A stretch of 64,000 bases of DNA. It comes from Bradyrhizobium sp. CB1650 (lineage in GTDB: Bacteria > Pseudomonadota > Alphaproteobacteria > Rhizobiales > Xanthobacteraceae). Below, in pieces: positions 55,635 through 62,846 of the stretch (its first letter is position 1; each line of letters begins with the position of its first letter). Made by a program: the position numbers and the translations under genes. The stretch covers positions 6,539,501-6,603,500 of the forward strand of contig NZ_CP121695.1 in the NCBI RefSeq assembly GCF_029761915.1. Reading direction: 5' to 3'. Below the pieces are notes generated by a model that saw only the letters and a program-made list of their open reading frames with translations, was not told the DNA's origin and did no database searches.

Positions 55635-55655
55635 TACAATCTGCGTAGGTCCAGC

Positions 55656-55745
55656 TTATCGATATGCGTAAGGTCTCAGTGCGGGGCTCTCAAATCCAAT
55701 ATAGAATCATTGGATTTTAATCACACGAACTGATCAATCGCAGAA
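55656..55745 (-). promoter_or_regulatory. LysR-type operator/promoter cassette, copy 8
   Basis: The palindrome at 55693-55716 (AATCCAAT, CATTGGATT), 59 bp from the first ATG (55634) of a 49-codon/GNAT/EamA unit. The left flank is shorter (TTATCGATATGCGTAAGG) and the right flank ends at TGATCAATCGCAGAATTG. Confidence 0.75.
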
Positions 55746-56068
55746 TTGACTAGACCGTGAAGCCATAAATCGCGAGCAAATCCAAAGGTAAGACATGGAA
55801 GTTGATTGCAATTGCGCCATCTTGTTTCTCAAGCGCGGAGGTCGGTTTGTTTTCAACAGGAGAGCCAGCAAGTTCGCCAAAAGTGCTCGCCGGTGATATG
55901 TGCCTCGCCTTCCGACAGGTTACTGGCATCTCGCTCCTGGTAACCGGGCAGGCCGACACGCTTAGGGAGCATGGTAATCTGCTCGCAGAGCCTTTCGCCT
56001 CGCTGCCTGGATCCGAATGGGATGTTCGCTGCCATCATTCCGGAGCACGCGAACGCTGATCTCATTCA
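55746..56068. other. Spacer with no recognisable gene
   Basis: 323 bp between cassette copy 8 and the 3' end of the broken peroxidase gene. No conserved frame or signal seen. Confidence 0.45.
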
Positions 56069-57492
56069 TCAGACTTTGTCAAACCAAGCAAGTGAGATGC
56101 CCGGGATTCCCAAGCAGGGAGGATCTGCCGTGAGGTGGCCTTTGATGTTGTTTCTTGCATTTATTCCGTCACCGGCCGTCGCGGTCAAAATGGAGCGCGA
56201 AGGCTTCGGGCCGAAGGCGCGCGAGGTATCGCGTTGCGTGCGGCTTACTTTAGACAATGCGAGTTGCCGAGCATACTCCTTGTCGCCGAATTCTCTGTAT
56301 TGCGGCTCGTCAGCGATGCGAGAAACGCCACCAGGTCGTCGATCTCGGGCTCCGTCAGCGCCAGCGGCTGGATATCCTCGTCGAGCCATGAGTCGGTCAC
56401 CCCACCCTTGTTGTAGTGGTCCACGATATCCCAGAGCGTTTGCATCGACCCGTCATGGAAGTAAGGACCGGTGACCAGGATGTTTCGTATGTCCTGAGTT
56501 TTGAACGACGCGATATCCTTCTGCGTTTTCGTGATAAGGAAGCGCCCGAGGACTGAGGTCCCGCTCGTGATCGCCGCCGCGTCGATCGCCTGCAGATCGC
56601 CCCGCGCCAGTTCGCGCTCCGTCTGCTACGCCAAGGGCACGATGGCGGATGATTCCGATGCCGATGTTGTGAAAATCATTATCGGTGAAGACCGTTACAT
56701 CCTGCTGCTTATCCGTCACAGCATGGCACAGGTTGCAGCGGGCTTTGGTGTTGAACAGTTTCCAGCCGCGCTTGGCGGCGGCATTGATCGCGTTACTGTC
56801 TCCCGCGATGAAATGATCGAACGGAGAATCGAACGAACTAAGGGTCCGCTCATAGGTTGCAATGGCGCGCAACGTGTCCTGCTCGCTTACGCCGCGGCCG
56901 AACGCCAGCAGGAATTGATTTTGGTAGTCCGTATCGCCGGCAATTTTGCCGACAGCTTGGCCGATACTCGTCGAACCCATCTCGAATGGGTTCGTGATCG
57001 GGGGAGCCGCCTGTTGCTCGAGGGTATTGACGCGGCTGTCCCAAAACTGCGTCTTGTTATAGAGTGCGTTTAAGACGGTTGGCGCGTTACGCTGACCGAC
57101 GCGACCGTGAATGCCGACCGACACGGGTCTGCTGTCGGTGAAGGCGCGTGCCGGATCGTGGCAGGTCGCACAGGCGACTGTGTCGTCACGTGAGAGCCGT
57201 CTGTCGAAGAATAGCTTCTCGCCTAATGCAACCGCGGCCGGCGTGAGCGGATTGGCCGTCGGGATGACTGATGCGGTCACCGCCGCAGGCAAGCCGACCT
57301 GATTTTGTGAACGCGGCTGCGCCTATGCGCCTGCTTTAGACAGTGGCGGCGCCTGCCCTGCTGACAGCGCGGGCTGCGGACCAGGTCAGTCTCTTTACTT
57401 TCAACTGGCGCAGGCGATACGGCGCTAGAGCGCACAAAGAGAGACGCTGCTATGGCAATCAAGCATGCCGCTATCCACGGGTTGGTAGACAT
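56069..57492 (-). pseudogene. Di-haem cytochrome c peroxidase (CcpA/MauG family), multiply broken
   Basis: Start MSTNPWIAACLIAIAASLFV (signal peptide) at 57492. After a frame break near 57300 comes ALGEKLFFDRRLSRDDTVACATCHDPARAFTD with the first haem site CATCH. The second, CNLCHAV, follows after SFDSPFDHFIAGD. The frame breaks again near 56645 next to an in-frame TAG, resumes with DIASFKTQDIRNILVTGPYFHDGSMQTLWDIVDHYNKGG, and once more near 56300 before EYARQLALSK. It would reduce H2O2 in the periplasm. At least three lesions argue for a pseudogene. Confidence 0.83.
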
Positions 57493-57891
57493 TGCGCTGT
57501 CCTGTGAGATTAGGCGAACCACACTCCATCACATGGTTGGGAGCTGGGCTGTGCATCACAAAAAAGCTTTTGGGCCATTCGCGACCGATTCGAACCGGCA
57601 AGGAGCATGTCGAACATTCCGTCGAAACGAAAAGACCCGATCTGCTTCAGGCGGTATCTTTATCGCGCGCAACTTGATCGAGCCGTTCTTCAACAAGACC
57701 AAGCGATGTCGGCGTGTCCCGACCGGATACGACAAACATGTGGCCAACTACCTGGCCGCTTCTCATGATGCCGTCATCCGCCTTCCCGAACCGACCGGCC
57801 AAAGCAGGACCAAGCAGATTAAGAGCGTTCTTCGCAGGGCCCCATCTTTGGCTCCTCGGTACGCTGACCGCGTTGGGCTGGGCGACGATAT
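57493..57891. other. Spacer with no recognisable gene
   Basis: About 400 bp between the peroxidase start and the ALDC-2 stop. A plus-strand frame encodes a hydrophobic stretch (LWLLGTLTALGWATIFSVAA) near 57860, possibly a membrane-protein scrap. There is no ribosome site or family support. Confidence 0.4.
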
Positions 57892-58686
57892 TCAGCGTGG
57901 CTGCTCCACCGCCTTGACGGCTTCCGCGCTGGCGCTCGAGCTAGGGGCCTCCGCCGGGAAACGGATGCGCAGGTCGGAAATTTCCTGGACCAAGGCCCGA
58001 CCCGCGCCGGTGGTGAGCGCCAAGACGTGACCGCCCCGCGCCTTGTCGGAGCTCAAAAAATGGAAATGCCAGCCGGCCACGTTGACGGAGCTTGCCGCTA
58101 CCGGAAACCGGAAGCCGATCAGGGTGCCGTTGACTTCGGCGAGTGTATTGACGACCTGCTCTTCCTTGATCACCTCTGTCAGCGGACGATAGGGCTTCAC
58201 TTGTTTCGGCTCGCTGCGCACCTGAATGGATTGGAATCGACCGTCGATGCGAACCGCAAGGACTCGCGAAGCGCTGCAAGGCAGCGCATCAAGTGCAGCT
58301 TGCAGTTGCTGCAGCGATTGTCTGGCGGCAATCGGCATAGATGCTTGCGGGTGAAAATCAACCACGACGGCAAATGGGGTCGGCTCCGACCGCGCCACCA
58401 AATGGGCGCGACCGTCGGTCGTCCCGCGATAGACCCGACCATCGAGCACCATCATCTCGCCGTCCACCCCGTTGAAGGTGCCCAATCCAAAGTCGCCATG
58501 GCGCAGCATCTCATCGACGGTCGTGTCACCGTCATAGGCGCCGGCGAGTAGGCTGGAGACGGTGGCGACCTGGTATGCTTCTCCGGCGCGCGCGGGCGCC
58601 GCACCGGCGGCGAGCACGAGGAGAGTCAGCGTGCGCGAAAGGATTATCGGTAAGCTCAGCTTTATTGACGTGACCATGTCCATCAT
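57892..58686 (-). CDS. Exported acetolactate decarboxylase (second ALDC)
   Basis: 264 residues from ATG 58686, with AGGAG eight bases upstream. A signal peptide SLPIILSRTLTLLVLAAGAAPARA precedes the ALDC domain: QVATVSSLLAGAYDGDTTVDEMLRHGDFGLGTFNGVDGEMMVLDGRVYRG, ending with the zinc His set WHFHFLSSDKARGGHVLA. Unlike ALDC-1 it lacks the RHH-like segment and appears periplasmic. It lies 115 bp downstream of a cupin gene on the same strand, with cassette copy 9 upstream of both. Confidence 0.88.
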   Translation of the reverse strand: MMDMVTSIKLSLPIILSRTLTLLVLAAGAAPARAGEAYQVATVSSLLAGAYDGDTTVDEMLRHGDFGLGTFNGVDGEMMVLDGRVYRGTTDGRAHLVARSEPTPFAVVVDFHPQASMPIAARQSLQQLQAALDALPCSASRVLAVRIDGRFQSIQVRSEPKQVKPYRPLTEVIKEEQVVNTLAEVNGTLIGFRFPVAASSVNVAGWHFHFLSSDKARGGHVLALTTGAGRALVQEISDLRIRFPAEAPSSSASAEAVKAVEQPR

Positions 58687-58801
58687 ACTGTCTGCTCCTA
58701 TCGTCTCGTTTGCGCAAACATTCATCCGATGCTCCTCTCAGTGGCTCCGAACTGCCGAGACGAAACTGGGTCGTGCTAGTCCGCAAGCGTGGGTCATCGG
58801 C

Positions 58802-59275
58802 CTATCCGATATGGACGGGCGGTATATCGGGAGCGAGCCAATCGGGCCGGCTTTCGAGTTCAGGCAGCAAACGAACACTCTCCTGCTCGTTGGGATCGGT
58901 GCGCGCGACGACAGCCACGCAGCTTTCTGTGTTACTCAGATTGTAGGGCAGATGCGGCATACTGGCGGGGATGTAGAGAAAGTCGCCGGCGCGGGCGACG
59001 AGATGATGTTGAAGTTCGTCGCCATACCAACAGCCGGATTCGCCGCTCAGGATATAGATGGCTGATTCGTGGTTTTCATGCTTGTGCGCTTTGGACCGAA
59101 CGCCAGGCGGAATCCTGACAATCTGCAGATGAATTCGCTGTGCGCCGGCGGATTGCGCAGAGATGCCGGGCGCGAGCAGATGTCCCTGCTTGCCGACAAT
59201 TTCCGCCCCTGCGCGAACGAGACGGCAGGTCGGCTTTGCCTTGTCAGTTCTCATGTCGGATGTGCCGTCACTCAT
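58802..59275 (-). CDS. Cupin domain protein
   Basis: 157 residues from ATG 59275 with AGGAG upstream. One cupin barrel: GVRSKAHKHENHESAIYILSGESGCWYGDELQ gives the first motif with three His, and AGDFLYIPASMPHLPYN the second with Pro and His, enough to bind one metal. Function is not predictable: some relatives are isomerases or dioxygenases, others sensors. It is upstream of ALDC-2 and downstream of cassette copy 9 (107 bp), so it probably leads a two-gene operon. Confidence 0.85.
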   Translation of the reverse strand: MSDGTSDMRTDKAKPTCRLVRAGAEIVGKQGHLLAPGISAQSAGAQRIHLQIVRIPPGVRSKAHKHENHESAIYILSGESGCWYGDELQHHLVARAGDFLYIPASMPHLPYNLSNTESCVAVVARTDPNEQESVRLLPELESRPDWLAPDIPPVHIG

Positions 59276-59354
59276 GCCTGGTTCTCCTATCCAAGCTTCG
59301 CGCACCGTTATGGTGAAATCGCTGTGCAACGTTTGGTGCAGTGCTCATTGCCAA

Positions 59355-59485
59355 CTCTATTTGGGGCTTTCATCGACCGAAAATCCAACATCGAATTGTT
59401 GGATTTTAGTCAGGCGTACTGATTAAATCGCTGACGCTTGACGGTCGCCAGGTCTCGATCGCCAGTTTGAGGCGCAGCAGCGAAG
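59355..59485 (-). promoter_or_regulatory. LysR-type operator cassette, copy 9 (lysR-flank class)
   Basis: The palindrome at 59382-59405 (AATCCAAC, GTTGGATT), 107 bp from the cupin ATG. The TATCGATAGG left flank is absent. Thirty-two bases beyond the palindrome the other side reads CTTGACGGTCGCCAG, close to the CTTGACGCTCGCCAG that begins the lysR gene behind copy 11 at nearly the same distance. This suggests a lost divergent lysR. Confidence 0.72.
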
Positions 59486-59697
59486 CCGCGGAGGATAATA
59501 TGGTGACCCTCTATCATTCCGCATTCGCGGCATCGGTTTGACTACGCTGGTCAAGTGGCGTGGGGGAATTCTCCCCTTTGTGACGAAAGCCTGCTTTCGT
59601 CGACTAAGACCTGAATGGTGCGGGCGCAGCGGCCCCATTCCGCCGCTCAGCCGAGCGACCCAGAATGTCATAGCAGCCTTTCATCGGCCTCTGGCGA
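59486..59697. repeat. Gene-free segment with two tandem hairpins
   Basis: GGGGA-ATTC-TCCCC at 59563-59576 is followed 5 bases later by GACGAAAG-CCTG-CTTTCGTC at 59582-59601, a perfect 8-bp stem with a 4-base loop. They lie ~100 bp beyond the OsmC stop. No long T run follows on either strand, so a rho-independent terminator is possible but not clear. Confidence 0.5.
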
Positions 59698-60269
59698 TCA
59701 CTCGACAATCAAGGCCGGTGTGAGGCCCACGGGCCGGGACAAATTGTAGAAATTGGGCGAGGTCGCGATTACCGCCTTGTTGACCTCGGCGAACTGTTCT
59801 TTTGTGCCGTTACCCTTGATGCGGGCGGTGTAGCTGAGGTTCTTGTAGCCCTGCGGCACGCCAGGATCGATTCCAAAGAAGCCGCGGAGATCGATCTCGC
59901 CATCGGTCTCGATCGCTTGGCTTTCGAGGGTGATTCCGCGCACCGCCCACTGCGCCACGTATCCGACGGTCAAGCAGGCGTTGAGCGCCGCGAGCAGATG
60001 CTCCCGCGGATTGGCGAAGGTGTTCGATCCGCCGAGTTCGCGGGGCTCGTCGATGTCGATCGAGAACCGGCGCGGCACCGTTTCTCCGCCGATCTCATGC
60101 TCTCGATTTCTGCGCGGCTCCGCGTCTGGCCCTGCCAAGTCGTGGTGACGCGCCAGCTTGTCTTGCCTTTTGCCGGTTCGCGAATGACGCGGTCGCTCAG
60201 CGCAAGTAAGTCGTCGACATTGATGCCGTTGACGACGGTGGGTTCGGCAGTCTTCGTTTGTGTAGTCAT
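59698..60269 (-). pseudogene. OsmC family peroxidase-like protein, frameshifted
   Basis: It starts MTTQTKTAEPTVVNGINVDD at 60269 and runs to TSWRVTTTWQGQTRSRAEIE, then shifts frame near 60110 into HEIGGETVPRRFSIDIDEPRELGGSNTFANPREHLLAALNACLTVGYVAQWAV. It ends in FYNLSRPVGLTPALIVE. One OsmC Cys is seen in LNACLTVGY. The usual second Cys position reads SPNFYNLSRP (Cys absent), so this belongs to the OsmC-like group without a full catalytic pair. One indel only, otherwise intact. Confidence 0.78.
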
Positions 60270-60315
60270 GATGGGTCTCGTTTTGTTCGGGGTTGGAGTG
60301 GATTTCACATTTGGG

Positions 60316-61250
60316 TTATTGCAGCCTCGCGAGCGCCTGCTGGATGCGCTGGCCCTGTTTTTCGGTTATCAGGCTGGACAGCACCTTGCGGAATTGCGGA
60401 TGCTGGACGCCTGAGTGGATGTCGGCAGCGGTAGGCTTTGAGGAATGCGGTCTCGATTGCGCGCGCCTCCGCGTTGTCGACCGGACGGCCGCACGTTGTC
60501 GTGAAGTAGCCTCCATCGGCTTTGGTCTGGGCCTGCAGGATGCCGTCCAGCGCCGCGACCAACTCGATGAGTTCGCCGACCGCGGAATCGCGCTCCTCCG
60601 CCTTCCAGTCCGGGGTCGTGGCGCACCCACTCGAGTTCGTCGAGGATCGCGTGCTGGTTTTCCTCTCTCCAGTGAAAAAGGAACACGTCCTTGAACAACT
60701 CGGAGAGCTCGGGATCGGCGTCGATGCTCTGACGATAATGGAGCTGGGTGAACAGCTCGATATCGAGCGTCAGTGCCAATACCGCCCAGGTACTCTTGCC
60801 AAGGACGGCATGGCCGACGGCGTTGTGATCGACATCGAAGCGATAACCGGCGGGCAGAACATCGCCGGCCATCGCGTCGACAAGAGGGAATAGCGCCTGG
60901 TGTTTCAGCTCCTCGTCGCTGAACCGTACCAACGCCTCAAGCGCAACCTGGTCCCCGAACCAGTGACCCTCACTCAGTTCCAGAACCTTGGCATTGATGA
61001 AACGTTCGACCAGACCAAACATATTGGCGTAGGTGCGGCCCTGTATCTGACTGACGGACCGCTTTTCATCCGCCGACAGGGTCGTGAACGCATCCGCCAT
61101 AGAAAGTCCGTCTGGAAGAAACTTGTGGGCGGTATCGAAGCTGCGCGCGCGGATCACATCCTGTTCGATATCCCAACGAACCCGCTTGGACCTTTGAATG
61201 CAGCGTGCGTACCGTTCGCTGCTGTCGGAGCTAGTGCTGATCACGTTCAT
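60316..61250 (-). pseudogene. Ferritin-like di-iron protein, frameshifted near 3' end
   Basis: From ATG 61250 (AAGGAG upstream). The ligand pattern of a four-helix di-iron carboxylate protein is present: IQGRTYANMFGLVERFINAK (Glu), RFSDEELKHQALFPLVDA (E-x-x-H), LALTLDIELFTQLHYRQS (Glu) and FLFHWREENQHAILDELEW (E-x-x-H). After HDPGLEG the frame shifts (near 60605) to LVAALDGILQAQTKADGGYF and again near 60420 to HPQFRKVLSSLITEKQGQRI. Function unknown. Cassette copy 10 is 215 bp upstream. Confidence 0.72.
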
Positions 61251-61442
61251 ATCGGTCTCCTTCCGCCGAATGGTGCGCTGATGCAGCGGCAAGCTGATCG
61301 GCTGATGCAGCGATCTTTAGGTCGCCCGGCGGGAGGGTCTATGACCGGTGCACCTTCAGACCTGACCCAAAGACTGGGATCCGATAAAGAGAGGTCAGTA
61401 TGGATGCATTATCCGACCTCGAATGCCAGTTGTTGACGGCCT

Positions 61443-61560
61443 CTATCTGGGCCTGTCGACCGCAAATCCAACATCGAATTGTTGGATTTTAATCAAGCAT
61501 CTGATCAAATCGCCTGCGCTTGACGGTCGCCGTCTCGATCGCCAGTTTGAGGCGCTGCAG
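61443..61560 (-). promoter_or_regulatory. LysR-type operator cassette, copy 10 (lysR-flank class)
   Basis: The palindrome at 61465-61488 (AATCCAAC, GTTGGATT), 215 bp from the ferritin-like gene's ATG. As in copy 9 there is no TATCGATAGG flank, and CTTGACGGTCGCC begins 31 bases beyond the palindrome, followed by GTCTCGATCGCCAGTTTGAGG shared with copy 9. Confidence 0.72.
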
Positions 61561-61600
61561 CCGAGCCGGAATTGGGTCCCATTTCACCTGTCTCTGGACG

Positions 61601-61725
61601 GCCGAGGGCTGGCTCCATGTTGCTGCCGTCGACTTCTTTCTCGTCGCGTTATCGGTTGGTCGATGAGCGCCACGATGACACCGCAGTTCGTCGCCGATGC
61701 GCTGATCATGGCGATGCCCGCGAAG
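61601..61725 (+). mobile_element. IS3-family transposase fragment
   Basis: The plus strand encodes, across two frames, EGWLHVAAVDFF and SRRVIGWSMSATMTPQFVADALIMAM. These are the integrase-core block of IS3-type OrfB, downstream of the first catalytic Asp. Only ~120 bp remain; no terminal repeats recognised. It lies between cassette copies 10 and 11. Confidence 0.65.
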
Positions 61726-61844
61726 TGGAGGAGCCTTTGCACGTTGTCGCTTCTCGAAAAAAGAGGCTCACGCACCGCTATTGCCGCTGCCCGGGGTTTT
61801 CCTCGGCTTTGGCAAACGCCATTATCACCGGCAATAACTTGCGG

Positions 61845-61902
61845 TTATCTGCAGATCCAATATGGAATTGTTGGATTGTATTCACGGAGGCTGACTTGGC
61901 AC
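61845..61902 (+). promoter_or_regulatory. LysR-type operator, copy 11, at lysR gene
   Basis: The palindrome at 61854-61877 (GATCCAAT, GTTGGATT) ends 26 bp before the ATG of the lysR gene. GGAGG (61886-61890) is its ribosome site. LysR regulators usually bind such interrupted palindromes just upstream of their own gene. This is the reason for assigning the whole palindrome family to a LysR protein. Confidence 0.72.
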
Positions 61903-62846
61903 ATGCTTGACGCTCGCCAGCTTCGCTATTTCATAGCCGTCGCCGAAGAGCTCAGCTTCGCGGGCGCCGCCGACCGGCTGAACGTGGCGCAGTCCGCGGT
62001 CAGCCAGCAGATCAAAGGGCTGGAGGAGGCGTTCGGCGCTCGTCTCCTGAACCGTCGCAAGCGGGCCGCCGTGTCGCTCACGGAGGCGGGTCGGCTGTTC
62101 CTGTCCGAAGCCGTGGCTGCCATCCGTCAGCTGGAGAGAGCCGAGCAGGTCGGGTACCTCGCCGCGCGCGGCGAGCTCGGCCAGATCGAGGTTGGGCATG
62201 TGACGTCGGTGGCCGTGAATCGGATCCTGCCAAGCCTGCTGCGGGAGTACCGTCGAAGCCACCCCGCAGTGCAGCTTCGCCTAACGGCGATGGAGACGCC
62301 GCGGCAGCTTGAAGCGCTCGCCGAAGGGCGGTGGATGCGGCTCTGATACGGCCTCGGCCCAGTTACGCGGCAGGGGTGGCGGCCCGTGTGATTTATCGCG
62401 AAGCCCTTTGCGTGGCGCTCGCTGCCGACCATCCGCTTGTGCGCAGCCATACCCTGCAGGCGGCAGAGGTGCGCAACGAGGCTTTCATCGTCCCTGACGT
62501 CGCGAGCTTCGGAAGCCGCCTGGAGCGGCTGGCGGTCGCTGGCAGGTTCCCGATCAAGATCGTCCATGACGTTGGCGATTTCGTAACGGCGCTCAGCATG
62601 GCCGCCGCCGGCTACGGCGTGGTGCTGGGGCCTGCATCCATGCGCGAATTGGGCGTCCCGGAGGTCGTATTCCGGCCGCTCGCGGATTTTGCTGAGAAGG
62701 CGGAGCTCGCCGTCGCGTTTCGCGCAGCCGAGCCCTCTGCGAGCGTCCGCGCCTTCATTGATGCAGCCATCGCAGTCGGAAGGCGTCGAGAGCTTGACGT
62801 TTCCATGGAGACGTCCTCGACACCCGCTATTGGAGAGCGTCGATGA
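61903..62846 (+). pseudogene. LysR family regulator, one-base frameshift
   Basis: It starts MLDARQLRYFIAVAEELSFAGAADRLNVAQSAVSQQIKGLEEAFGARLLNR, a complete LysR helix-turn-helix, then QVGYLAARGELGQIEVGHVTS into the effector domain. At ~62333 a C is missing in GGGCGG(C)TGGATG, and the frame should continue LDAALIRPRPSYAAGVAARVIYREALCVALAADHPL to 62846. The partial copy at 27691 has the intact reading, confirming the lesion. With one base restored it is a normal ~314-residue protein and the best candidate for binding the dispersed palindromes. Confidence 0.85.

Noticed and set aside
4051..61902. The palindromic repeats as a CRISPR array or as transcription terminators
   Set aside because: The copies are kilobases apart with no spacers. 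They lie upstream of gene starts rather than after stops, and although the arms are followed by TTTT on one side, the geometry to start codons fits an operator better.
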